The notes under the pieces: model-generated
What the model was told of the DNA's origin: nothing
The model's input: the letters and a program-made list of their open reading frames with translations, nothing else
Databases searched by the model: none
NCBI RefSeq assembly: GCF_019649055.1
Contig: NW_026570305.1
Location: 248,001-312,000, forward strand
Reading direction: 5' to 3'
Source of the DNA: Paramacrobiotus metropolitanus
Lineage: Eukaryota; Tardigrada; Eutardigrada; Parachela; Macrobiotidae
Length of the DNA stretch: 64,000 nt
Shown: positions 46,414 to 57,926 of the stretch, piece after piece
Layout of the letters: the number at the start of each line of letters is the position of its first letter
Numbering within the stretch: the stretch's first letter is position 1
Translations under genes and position numbers: made by a program

Positions 46414-46476
46414 CACGATTGTCTCTAACTTTCTTTTATGTCCAGTTCCAGTATTTACACAACCTCATGTAGAAGC

Positions 46477-47068
46477 TAGGGATGGCAAAAACTTGGCGAA
46501 GTCGACTTTTCAAGTTAAAAACTTGAGTTATTCCGAAAAACTTGGGGAAAAAGTCAAGTAATATACTTGGAACTTATCCTTTCAAACCAAGTTACTCCAG
46601 TCGACTTGGAAAGTGAAACCAAGTCTCCAAGTTCTGCTTCAAGTCGACTTGAGATTTTTTTTATAATAATTCGAAAATATTCAAGCAAACCGATAAAGCT
46701 CAAAATATTTTGTTAAGATTACTGTCTTCTCGATCACCTTTGCGACTTTTTTGCCCTATTGCGCGCGGCAGCACCGGCAATTATATTGATATCTGTGCAT
46801 CTATCGATGCTGGACCGCGCACTAGGGTAAAAAGATATGACCGGCTGACTGTTATCGAGTAAGCACATTAATATTAGCACGTACAGTAAAGAAAATTTGC
46901 AAATCGACTCAAGTCGGTTTGAAGTCGACTTCAAGTTAATAACTTGGTTTGGACTCCCAAGTTAAGTATTGAAAGTTGACTTGAATTTCTAAGTATTTTG
47001 AAAATTTTTACTTGTCGAAAAAACCGAGTCGAAAGTCAAGTAGAAAACTCAAGTTTTTGCCATCCCTA
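46477..47068. mobile_element. hAT-type MITE
   Basis: 592 bp, beginning TAGGGATGGCAAAAACTTG and ending with the inverse, flanked by a perfect 8-bp target duplication GTAGAAGC (46469-46476, 47069-47076). The interior is full of AAGTCGACTTG-type subrepeats. An 8-bp duplication and YAGGG tips are characteristic of hAT elements. No transposase. Confidence 0.9.
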
Positions 47069-47431
47069 GTAGAAGCACGAATTAAACAACAACTAGCAAT
47101 ACGGGGTGGGGAAAAAGTTAACTAGTTACGAGTTACGACTAAGTACTCTCTGTATGTGATGATCACTGCAAAGCAATATCTTAGGCTCTTTATCAATCAC
47201 GTTAATTTTTAATTTTTGAACTAATCAACGTAACAAGCCCTGTACAGATATGTCGTTGTGTTGCTTGTCTAACTGTTGAAAATTTACGGAATAATACTAT
47301 CGTTTATTTTGGCGTAGGACGGTTCTCAAAATCAGCTGTAGGCTCTTTAAATTATTATTATGACGACCTGGCTTTTTCTAATACCTAAATTCTTAGTGCT
47401 TATTTGCACAAGGAATGACTGTCAAAGCGGC

Positions 47432-47635
47432 CCTAATGAACAGAACGCCGCCAACAGCGCTTGTGGCAGGAATCCCACCGGTCCGCTTGTGATTCCCCAT
47501 TATACCTTCGCTCTCGGACCATCTCTGCCTGGAACGCGATGGTTTTGTGCCCCGGTGCTTCTCTTGGCACAATTCGTCGGGAGAAATGGGGAACATAAAA
47601 TCAGGGTAATCGGTTGTTGGGAAATATCGGGTCAC
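47432..47635 (-). pseudogene. Decayed last exon of an ionotropic receptor
   Basis: The minus strand matches the last exon of the receptor at 54573-54804: the same TM4 run (GIPATSAVGGVLF against GIPATGAVFGFLL) and alignable DNA upstream. A run of four G replaces three and shifts the frame, and the matching stop region and upstream exons were not found. It lies between the two astacin genes, where a duplicated receptor would be expected. Confidence 0.65.
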
Positions 47636-47904
47636 CGGCGCCGAAGCTTAACAATGGTTCGGACAGTCTTTTGTTGGCTTGTAATTAGACGACTTCCGGT
47701 GAACCATAAACCCTCTACCGGCGGCAGGCTGTTCATTTTCTTTCGGTATTACACAGTCACAAGAGGCGCACGACTGCGCCTGTACATGTAACCAATAGAC
47801 TTATTAACCGTGATGTTCGTCACAAGATTGCAGTTTGTCATGATTCATGATCATGCGTACAAAGGGCGGTAAAACTGCGTACACTGCAGTACAAGCGCAA
47901 CTGC

Positions 47905-48040
47905 TACTCTGACGGTATCTGAGACCGGCAGTAGAAAAACGAAAGCCAGACCACGGATAAGCATCGGTTTTATGTCAATCTCACCGGAAATCTTACCTGA
48001 TTGCCGTCACGTTTGCTTTCCTGTAGTCTGCTAGTTAGAA
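47905..48040 (+). promoter_or_regulatory. Upstream region of astacin gene B
   Basis: Counterpart of 37440-37575 upstream of gene A; shared blocks include GATAAGCATCGGTTTT and GCTTTCCTGTAGT. Probable promoter or leader retained after tandem duplication. Confidence 0.6.
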
Positions 48041-48152
48041 CAAGTCATACGGTAAGCTGTCTTCTGGAGGCTAAAATCCCAACCAAAACCATTGATATAC
48101 TTTGTTCAGGCTGATTATTTAATTTTTTAACTGCAACCATTGGTACTGTACC

Positions 48153-51100
48153 ATGCTGGTTGTCTGGCGGAATGTTCTAAACTGGTCGTGTATCTGGACC
48201 GTTTTCATCGTCCTGTCGTGGCCCACTGGATTCGTTGTTTCTGAGCTACCTGCTGGTATGTACCGGATGTCTAGATGAAAAACTACATTGTTCCAACTTG
48301 TGCCTGTGTATACAGTTATAAATTTTATATCGATGCACAAAACAAAGTAAAGATAGAATCCAAGTAAAAAGTTAAACTAAACCGTGCCACTGTTTGTTTA
48401 ATTTCTTTGTTTAATGTGTTCAATGTTGTGTAGATTGGGAATCCTACATATCCCCAGAAATTTTGGACCGATATGCCGGAAAGCCAACTAATGACCCTTC
48501 CGCTGAACTAAAATTTGAGGATGACATCCTGGGCATCGACCTAACCGAAAGCGAAACGGACGTCAGTTTCACCGTAACCGTGAATTACTGATTAATTTTG
48601 TTCATTTGTTCATTTTGATTTAAACTGTTTTGTGCAGGCCTGTACCATTATTTTTACAGACAGCAGATACGGGAAACAACTTTTTCGATACTTCATATTC
48701 GCGATGGTCCGGTGGAATCGTACCTTTTGTAATCGCCCCATCGTTCAGTCAGTAGTCATTTCCGAACGCTGCTTAAAATTACTGAAGAAGGTAACTAATT
48801 GAAGTGCCTAACTGGATGTTTTAAACTTTTCAGCTGCAGAAGAAAGACTAACCATCTTGACTAGCCTCCAGAAAATGTCCAACGCCACCGGACACTGCGT
48901 AACATTCGTTCCTCGCGTCCACCATCGGGATTTCGTGCGATTCTTGCGGCATACAGAGTAAGCCACCGTACTGTCTCGAAGCAATACAGCACGTTTTTGC
49001 GCGTTATCTGTACAGCCAAGTTTCATGCTGATCTCGACACGGTGAACCTGCCATGTCGCCGTTAACCATAGACTGCTGTATATTACGTCGGTCTGCACAC
49101 AGATGCAGACTTAACACTATGTATGAAAAGAAGAAGACTAGTCTTCGCATAGGAATAGTGTTAACGTCTTGTTTTTGGTTTGTCTATGGAGATTTGTAAC
49201 CAAAATGTTACACGCCTTTGATTCGCCCATTTTAGGGGAGTGGTTTAGTATTTTCCGGAGGGCAAAACCCTGCTGAGCGCAGTGAGTCATCCATACATAA
49301 AGATACTGTATACGTTATGCATACAAGGACTAAGTATATACGGCTTGTTTTTGAATGGTTAATACTTTTTAAGAGGGTAGTTTAGCATTGCTGGCAGTGT
49401 AACTGTGCAACCATCCACAGTTGGTTTAGTTACTTAAGTAAGCCGCTGACCGCTGGTTGCGTTCCAGACTCCATCGAATTGAACGCTAGCTTTGAGTGTT
49501 ATCGACTCATTCAATTTTGCTGAATCACCCAAGCATGGACTTTGTAAGGATATTAGCACTTACGTTTAACGCAAAAGCCAAAAACATTTAACGCATACAT
49601 GCACAAAGATACAAAATCAGAAATTTAGCAAATTTTCTGATTTAGAATTTGCCTTTTCAGTTGAAACCGGTCAAGGGAAAATACTGATTGCCGGTTCCCG
49701 AGCACTACAAAAACTGAAGGAGGCGGCTGTGGAGTAAAACGTACAAAATCGGTTTTGCATTCTTATCACTTATTCAAAATGAACTTAAACGTTTCATAAG
49801 CGTGATTCCGCATGTATTGAAAATTCTTGGCAGCGACAAAGGTTGTCACAGAAAGCAGCATGTTCTAAATCTTTGAAGTTGGTTTGTTTTAGACAGTGAC
49901 TGATCGAGCCACAAGAGTAAGGAGTTATCTTGCAAGTCCGAGAGAAACAACCAGCCGTGAGAAACTGCATTAAACCGTCGCCTGTTTGCGATTGCATCAG
50001 TTACAGTGCACCTGTTACGGGTTTTTTCAAAATATCAAATTTTTTAAGTTTTGGTTCGATCCACACCTAAGGGGCTAATTTCAACATTTCAGGCAGGAAA
50101 TGGGTGGTAGAATGAGCACATTCTCATTCCAGCAGCACGCTGCTGGAATGAAAATCTTCAAAAATTCGTAATTTTGTTATTTTGCGTGCTGAATTTTTTA
50201 TATGCGCTTAAAAAGATAAAATAATATATACTATTAGGAAGAATAACTGATTTTCTGGTTTGGTCTCAAGGTTTGGGACGCAGAGCATACGTGCTCAGCA
50301 TAGCCCGCCTATGAGAAATCTCGAATGAGTCTTCCATAGACAGGTACTTATGTTAACAGCAAAGGCTCACAGTGAATAACCCAGAAATAAAAAAAAAACT
50401 GAGAATCAGTTTTTTTGCCTAACGGTATGCGTTATTTTGTATTTTTTAAACTTATATAAAAGAATTTAACACTAAAATTTACAAAATTACGAATTTCGAA
50501 GATTTTCATTCCAGTAGCGTGCTCCATGGGCCACCGCACGCGCACTTCAGCTACGTTGCTGCTAGACAGCTGGCAAAATTTTGCCAGCGGCCCAGCAGTA
50601 TGGCAAACAAAATCGACAATTGATTCAAGAAATAAGAATGGACTGCTTCGTAAATAGTATGCTCTCGTCGTACATTGTATAATACTTAACTACCCTCCAA
50701 AATTGTTGCAAAACAGTTGCGTGTCACAATTTGGTTACTGACTCCCGTACACTGTTCAGAAACAAGTCGTATAATTATAGACTATAGAAAGTCTCATGTA
50801 TTCTCGATAAATACCACGACCGACGGAATTATTTCCGCGAGGAAATGCCACGAAGTGTTTTTTATTTCACCTGTGGTACAACGTAATTTTATAATAATTG
50901 AAAACATCAGTCAAAGACCATAGACTGCTTCGTGGTTTGTTCGACACATAAAATATTGCCGATTACTGTTTACTGGTACGCCGATGGCCCGATAGGCGTA
51001 CTAATCGTAGGAGTAATCGGTTTCCCAAACCTAGATAATAGCCTCGACAGAATAGTTCGCTTTCACTTCTCCGTAATTTTTCTCATTTAAATCACTGAGT

Positions 51101-53616
51101 TTATCCTCGAAAAAAATGCCCAAAGCACATGGAAGAGAACTGCATCAGTTTATTCGGCAAACGCCATAAAAAAATAATAAAAAAGTGCGTACGCGTATCA
51201 ATACTTAGGCCTCGTCCCGAATTCAAAGCGAATCTCGTTGCGATACAGCAACTCCACCTCGCGAGGTGGCTTTGCGTACCGTATCTGTAGGCGTGGCCAC
51301 TGCATACAGCCACCTCGTGCGGTTGAGCAACCGTACCATAGCGAGATTCGCTTTGAATTCGGGACAAGGCCTTAATATGATCCAGATAGGAGAAGAGAGC
51401 TGTGTTATGTAAAATACGTTACGCAGTTACCCCCATCCTGTCAGAAAGTATCGGAATGCCGAAATTATTTCACAACCAACCTGCGATCTTTGATTTCGCA
51501 GGTGCTCGTCTCATTTTGGGCGTCAGGGAGGCGGACAGCAGCTTCGGCTCTCTCCTGCGTGTGCTATGGACCCGGGCGACATTCAGCACGAAGCGATGCA
51601 TGCGCTAGGTTTCTTACACGAAATGAGTCGTCCCGATCGTGACCAGCACATTAGCATAAATTACGACAATATACTACAAGGTATGCATTATCTGGAAATT
51701 GGAAAACAATTTCGACAGTTGTTTCTAACCTGATCATCTGCATGCAGGCAACCGACACAATTTTGATATTCGGGTGCGAAATACTCGCACTTTTGGCCTA
51801 CCTTATGATTACGCATCAATTATGCATTATCCAGTTTTTGCTGCTGCAAAAGACAAAACGAAACCGACCATAATCCCCACTAAAAAACCGGCGCAATGCA
51901 TTGGACAGAAATATGGCCTAAGTTTTCTTGATGTTGTGAAAATCAAGATCGCGTATGGTTGCTTAAGCGAATCAGAATTCCAGGCAACTAATTGGACAAA
52001 ATATTCACTGGAAAATACGATGTGCTCAAAAGGTAAAATACAGTTTAGCTTTTAACGACGTCAAAAGCGTCAAGGTGGTTGCTGCACGAGTATGTTTACA
52101 ACAGGTGCAATGCGCGTGACGGTCAGAATTCTTCGCAGACTGAACAGAACTTTCTGCGCGATTTCAAATATTAAAATAATTTAATAGTGTTACCGAATAA
52201 AAATCAAAATAAATAAGAAATCAAACTTCGATGTTATATATTTTTAGTGGCTTTGCGAACTAGCGAAGGTTTCGAAACCGGCAAGGACTACTTTTCCCCC
52301 TTAAAAACTCACAGATTAATTCTTCAGTCCGACAAAAACCTAGTAATGTACCGTGAATGTGACGGAAAACCGGTCTTTGCTACCTTCACATGGGGTTTTC
52401 CAAAGGTCAAAGCAGAGCTTGATGAGAATGGGCAATTTCAAATCGAAGCATCAACTGCAGAGGAGGCGCAACCGCTCCAGTATTGGGGTTCAGGAACATG
52501 GAGCTACCGAAGCTCCGAGCTGTTTGTATCGGATGCGGGATATTTCTATTTATGCAACTACGCAGTTGGATGTTATTGGCGCTCTAGCGGTCAACTCAAC
52601 AACGGCTGCAACCGAACTACCAACTATTTTCCACTCGTAGCTTATAATTATAGAGGTATGTGCACGATGCAACCCGTATTCCAGTTGCAAAACTTAATGT
52701 TGAAATTTAAACTTGATTTCGTCTGCCGCCGGTGACCCGTAGTTGCAATTCTTTAGTGGCCAACACTTAACTTTAGAGTTTTTGGCAATAAAAACCCACG
52801 ATGGCCATATGAATAAATTACTGTATAAAATAGCTGGCAATCAGCATCATCGTTACATACTCACTGATTCGTTTTCTCTAGTTAACATTGTTGTTACTTG
52901 TTGTTACCTGAGAAACTAACAATAACATCTCATGAACAGTAATCATCAAAGCCGGAGAAGATTTGGACCTATCATCCACATACCTCTCGCCAAACGAGGA
53001 ATTTAGCCTGGCAGTGCACGAGGAAAAAGCCATTGTGGTATGGCGCAGATGTGATAATCGGCAAGCGTTCAGAGCAGTAGCCCGGAACGCAATAAGCCGT
53101 ATAACCCTGCATGGGACCGGTAACTTAGCTGCACATGCGGCGGACGGCTCGTATATCTGGTGGTCCGACACTTATGGATCCAGCCAGCTGAAGCCTGAAC
53201 TGCGACTGTACGACAACGGATTCCTGTATCTATGCGATGATAACGGATGTTACTGGCAGTCAAGCGGATTCCTGGATAAGTGTCCTCCAACCATACCCAA
53301 GTCATCGTACAAAGTGTGCGCGATTTTATGGTATGAGGCCAATTATACAAAAAGAGAGACACCTGTCCTTGCAGGAACGGAAAGTGTTCTACACGAGGCT
53401 TCCCAAAACAAATTCAGTTCCGCTAAGGTATCTTTGGGGTGCGCTCTGACGATTTACAGTGAAGTAAACTATGCGGGAGCTACAGATACTTTATCCCCAA
53501 CAAGGAAGGGATATCTCTGGTATTCGTTTCAAAACACTTCATGGGATAACGCTGTGCGTTCGCTGCGATGCTCCTGTTCAAAGGACGAGATGGCGGAATT
53601 TCTCATTCACAGCTGA
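48153..53616 (+). CDS. Secreted astacin metalloprotease with lectin-like domains and one crystallin-like domain (gene B)
   Basis: Exons 48153-48255, 48434-about 48565, 48834-48957, 51502-51680, 51748-52032, 52248-52655 and 52940-53616. Five of the six completed introns have clear GT-AG borders and all junctions are in the same phase as in gene A; about 635 aa. Signal peptide (WTVFIVLSWPTGFVVS), propeptide (FEDDILGID), zinc motif HEAMHALGFLHEMSRPDRD near residue 149, Met-turn SIMHYP, two bulb-lectin-like domains (QSDKNLVMY in the first), then a single crystallin-like repeat (QNKFSS, IYSEVNYAG). Known: astacins are secreted zinc endopeptidases activated by propeptide removal. Inference: the lectin and crystallin-like parts target it to glycans or matrix. 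Intron 3 carries two inserted elements. Confidence 0.87.
50134..50523. mobile_element. 390-bp inverted-repeat element in intron 3 of gene B
   Basis: The left end (AGCACGCTGCTGGAATG, then AAAATCTTC) and right end are inverted copies for about 45 bases with a few mismatches. The left tip also makes an 11-bp-arm hairpin with the flank. No clear target duplication. Probably a MITE. Confidence 0.6.
51208..51371. mobile_element. 164-bp PIF/Harbinger-type MITE
   Basis: Inverted ends of 30 bases (GGCCTCGTCCCGAATTC and GAATTCGGGACAAGGCC, one mismatch) with TTA on both sides (51205-51207, 51372-51374). TTA target duplications are typical of PIF/Harbinger. The inside is itself partly self-complementary (CCACCTCGCGAGGTGG). 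Confidence 0.8.
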
Positions 53617-54068
53617 TTTAATTTAAATCTATTCTTTTAGAACCGTTTATACTACTTTTCTTTATTATGTCATAATACACTACCATGTTGTAGTAACTCA
53701 GTGAAAAGTTACTGACTTTCTGTGGATTCCATTGTTGCAGTCCAGTTAAATTTGCTGAATTAGTATTTGGTCAGTACGGTCCTGTACGGAACACTCGCGG
53801 TTTCTTAGCCTTTCTAGCACTTAATACGGTAATTCTCTCGATACAGATAGCAAGATAAATATATTTAATTACTATCAAGCGGCAGCAAATAAAATGAGAC
53901 TAATGGCTGTCCTGGCATTCTGGTTCAGTGCATCAGTGATTGAAGTAATCTTTTAATATTGATCAAAAAGACAAGATTCCCCCAAAAGAGAATCTCCTCA
54001 TTATTGGCTTGCGGCACAACTTAAGCCCTCCCTTTTGGAGATTGGCCAGCGGTCAGCTCTGGATGAGG

Positions 54069-54076
54069 TATATAAA
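54069..54076 (+). promoter_or_regulatory. TATA box upstream of the SAP-domain ORF
   Basis: TATATAAA, about 190 bases before the ATG at 54259, in a moderately GC-rich stretch. Position suits a start site near 54100. Confidence 0.5.
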
Positions 54077-54258
54077 CAACCGGCTGCACAGCCGTTGTTA
54101 ATGCCTTCGCAGCTATCTGAAGAAAATTTTAGCTTTTAGCAATCATTTTAGCTCTTAGCAGCAGATTCTCATAGCTTTGCAGCAGTAACAAATTTTTTGC
54201 TCTAGCATACTTATTTGTGCAATAAATTGTGACCTTTTCTCGACAATCGCCGACAATC

Positions 54259-54861
54259 ATGGTTTCAAAGAATGAACTGAAGAAGCTGAAGGTTCCGCAG
54301 CTCAAGCAGGCATGTCGTGACGCTGGGTTGGATGATACTGGCGTCCTTCTGGCCCGCCTGGATGCCCATAACAGCATTCCACCATCACGCATGGAAGATG
54401 TTATAGAGACCAACGCCGCGGCCGCACCGAATGATCATTCTGTTGGACCTCCAACCGCAATAGCCGCCGCTGGACCGTTGGCGGAACTCGCTACTGTATG
54501 TGGCCTAGCACCAGCAACCCTGTTTGACTTGGAAGAAGCCGGCTTCACCAATCTTGACAAACTTCGCCTCCATCACTGGCATGTTCTATTATGCAAGTGG
54601 TGCTCCACGGCAAAAGCCATAATCGACAACGCGAAACCAATGAGCAAAAAGCCGAATACAGCACCAGTGGCCGGGATCCCCACTGGGGCCGCTTGTGATT
54701 CCCATTGTACTTTCCGCTCGCGGATCCTTTGTGCGTTGAACGTAATGGTTTTGTGCACCGCTGCTTCTCTTTGTACAATTCCTTGTTGGAACATTCTCAG
54801 CATTCTACGAAACGTTTATCTATTTGGATACTCATTTTATCTGGAATCTCAACTGACTTGA
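54259..54861 (+). CDS. SAP-domain ORF
   Basis: ATG in good context (ATCATGG). Residues 1-37 match a SAP motif (LKKLKVPQLKQACRDAGL, then LLARLDAH), a short DNA/RNA-binding helix-turn-helix of chromatin proteins. An Ala-rich linker follows, then a second helical segment with LAPATLFDLEEAGFTNL. From about 54573 on it runs antisense to the last exon of the ionotropic receptor, so the C-terminal third may be an accident of that overlap or be removed by splicing. 200 aa if unspliced. Confidence 0.5.
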   Translation: MVSKNELKKLKVPQLKQACRDAGLDDTGVLLARLDAHNSIPPSRMEDVIETNAAAAPNDHSVGPPTAIAAAGPLAELATVCGLAPATLFDLEEAGFTNLDKLRLHHWHVLLCKWCSTAKAIIDNAKPMSKKPNTAPVAGIPTGAACDSHCTFRSRILCALNVMVLCTAASLCTIPCWNILSILRNVYLFGYSFYLESQLT

Positions 54862-56775
54862 AATTATTACTTACATCTTCGAAAACGGCTTGTACAACGG
54901 GGAATGCCTTTTCAATTGATATGTCGATACAAAGTTGAAGATACCAATCCGCGCAGCGCGTGCAAAACTAGCGTTCTGGCAGTCCGGAATTTCGTCCATG
55001 GCGCAGATTATGGTGATTTTTTCCGTCTGCGAAATATTATTTCCGTAGCGCATCAAATCCCTTGCTGAATTCGAAGCAGTATACAGAATGCTACGGTTAA
55101 TGGCTGATTTCAGTTCAGCTGAATTCTGTAAGTAAGAGCAAGTAATAATTCAAATAAGCATGCCCTTTGTCCTATTTATGAGCTTCTTACCAATACCAAG
55201 TTGGTAGCGCGATTGACCAATGGGTTGAAATCCGACTCCAGAAAATCTTTTACAGTTGAGAAAGGTGGCGTTTGTATTGAGCTGGTCAGTCTGGCATTCA
55301 AACGGGCAACAATCACAGAAGAAATCACCAAGCAGAACAGTGTCCAAAACAAGGCTACAAAGTAACTGCTGTGTAGATATTTTGGAGGCAGCAAATCGTC
55401 TGAAATCAGATTGACTGAGTTTTTCGCACCAATAAACTTTGTCACATATTAAAATTTAGTTCCGTCGGAGAGATGCTTGCCTTGGTTGAAAAAACTGGCA
55501 AACATGTCCCAGCTCATATTACGCATTCGTTTCCGACTGAGCCGAAACGCCACAGACAACTTCTGACCGGTTGCAATGCAGTTATTGGCACTCTGGACTA
55601 GCCACATTGTGCAGCATGCAACCAAGCAGGTTATCACAATGCCTATCCACGATCCCCATTTGAAGCTCTTAATAATTCCCCATAACAGCGCTTCCGACAC
55701 TCCGCCAGTTGATTCTAGATATCGCGAGTGGACTGCTAATTGGTAATCGCGAATGAGGAAGGAATGGATGAGGTCGAAGTGGCGCATGCGATCCGGTGAG
55801 GCGAAGAGAGGGGCAACACTGAGGGTTACACGACCCGCTAAAGCGTCGGCCGGTGGTCCTTCGTAGGAGGTATTCTCCACACTAACACGGCTGCCATCGT
55901 AAATAGGCGCTTGGAACTGAAGGCTGCAAATTTAACTTGTTTTAAGCAGCCGCGTAAAACGCAACGTCACTCTATTTGCTGATCATACGGGGCATTATCG
56001 ATTATTCTAAGTGTTTCCAACCAAATTTACTTACGTTTGGTAAACTTATTTTGGAATGTGTCAAGTTGTGGCTCACCGTGATTTCTTAATTAAAGATCGG
56101 TTTTATGTCCAGCTAAATAAAAGGTCACCCAAACCCGCGTAAAAGTACAACCATTTCAAAAACTTGCATAAAAGGAGAATATGAAAAAGAAAATTTTAAT
56201 AACGAAATTACAGTACAAGTATCTGAGATAAAAAACCGCAATCTTTTATCTGAAAAAACTGAACGCTTCAGAGTACATACGGCATTAACAGCCATATTAA
56301 TTATTATGCGATTAGCGGATTGTCATATATTATAAAAAAGCCGGTGATCGACCGATCAAATCGTACGCTGTAATTAAAAGTAAAAGATGAATAAAATAAG
56401 CGAAAGACAGTTCAGTAGAGTGATTGTAACACGTGCAAACACACTGCGGGGTACAACTTTTTTTTGTCTGCGGTTTTACCGGTAATGGAGATGTTTGGCA
56501 ATAATCGACAGCAGGCTCACGGATATCCCGCAAAAACAGCCAGAATCAGCCGGTGCTTCGTAACTGTAGGGCGCAAAATTAGCGACACTGGCATATAAAA
56601 TCGCATCTGCAGCCGCGGTGGTGGTGCTAGTGATATCTCGATGGCGAGAGGCATCCAACTGACCATTACATACGGTATAACCCAGTTCGTTGCAGACCCT
56701 TGTAATCCCATCCATTCGGGTCGAAATTCTGGGCGATGGTGAAGACGTTGGCACAATCTGTGCTCCCATCGCCAT
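54573..56775 (-). CDS. Ionotropic receptor (iGluR-like chemoreceptor channel), five exons
   Basis: Exons 56775-56480, 55923-55481, 55399-55191, 55125-54875 and 54804-54573 with consistent phases (2, 1, 0, 2); about 476 aa. Ligand-binding lobe S1 (FAPYSYEAPADSGCFCGIS, then VAPLFASPDRMRHFD), TM1 (WIGIVITCLVACCTMWL), pore (MFASFFNQ), the next membrane helix (WTLFCLVISSVIVARLNARL), S2, and TM4 in the last exon (GAVFGFLLIGFALSIMAFAV). Known: ionotropic receptors are ligand-gated cation channels used in chemosensation. Intron 2 is 81 nt with GC-AG borders. No signal peptide is seen; an upstream exon may be missing. The glutamate-binding Arg is not evident. Confidence 0.82.
55400..55480 (-). other. 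GC-AG intron inside the receptor pore region
   Basis: The frame here is open except for one TAA (55449-55451). Reading AAG|GCAAGC as a GC donor and CTGATTTCAG as acceptor removes exactly 81 nt and restores the spacing usual for the pore loop. Without this the gene would carry an in-frame stop. Confidence 0.6.
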
Positions 56776-57926
56776 GTCCAGTGATCACGCTGACCTCGCA
56801 GGTCACACAGAGTGGATTGGCATTCAAAGGTTATGCCGTGATAAAATGCGGGATAAGGTTTCGTGGTTACTGCAAACGGTGGTCATAGTCAGTAGGTATA
56901 TTAAAAAGTGCAGAATAAATACATAGATGTGTACATTGAGGACACATAAATGTTTACTTGGCTGATGCATCTAACCAGATTGCTTTACTTTGTGATCAAT
57001 TATAACCATTCAGATTTCATATCATCCCATCGACCGTTTCCATGCACAGAAGTATCGACCGCGTACTACTGTGGGCACAAATATTTTCACAACCTTGATG
57101 GAAATGAATTACTGGCTATTCTGAAATCGAAAATCGATCAGGGTGATAAGTTTTTAGTTTGTGATAACCGTCCAAAAATGGAAACTTTAAAGTACTCCTG
57201 GTAGAAGTAAGTCAATATTTTTGTATTTTCAGAAATAAACGCCTATAAAGTGCGTAATTCTACCACAAGTCTGTTTGCATTATGCAGTGTATTATGTTAC
57301 GGGTAAAAAATTAAAAACTCTGGAACGAATTGTTCCAGTTGCCGACAACATGAAACATAAAACGGGCAAAAATACGCTAAAAAATACAGACAGAGATTTC
57401 TTCTGGTAGAATAAAATCGTTGAAGTGGCGGCGGCGGTTCGCAGTAGTGTTGGAATTATCACACACACAAGTAAATTCTAATATCGTTTTATCCTGAGTA
57501 AATTCTGCCCTCGAAAACTACTTTGGTTCGCTATGCACTGTGAGTGTTGGCATCTGAAGCTTCCTTCGTTCCGGAAATATTTATAATAATGGGTGGGAAA
57601 GCAAATTTAATAGTACAGCGTCTGCATCTATCGTCAGTTTAATCACACACCCTAACAACACCAAACGGTTTATTGTGTCGGGCAACCAGAACGGCGATAC
57701 ACTGCAGATGATAAAAAGTTTTCTTACATTTATTACCATCATCAAGAAACTGTAAAGTGGACAAGACAACGAAATTCAGTACAAAAAAAAATTCAGTATT
57801 CAGTAATTCAGCATTCAGAAAAATTCAGTATTTATGACAACAAAATTCAGTACAAAAGTAAGTTTACCGGAACGCTTATAAGTACATCGGAAATAAAAAA
57901 TGGCTTTGAAATGCTGTCAGCGCAAA
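56776..57926. other. Interval between the receptor and F-box gene 1
   Basis: No supported gene. A simple ATTCAGT-type repeat lies at about 57774-57858. The 3' end of F-box gene 1 should fall here (AATAAA on the minus strand at 57729-57734). Confidence 0.5.

Noticed and set aside
47360-47791. 143-codon plus-strand ORF between the astacin genes
   Set aside because: It is antisense to the decayed receptor exon, which explains its sequence.
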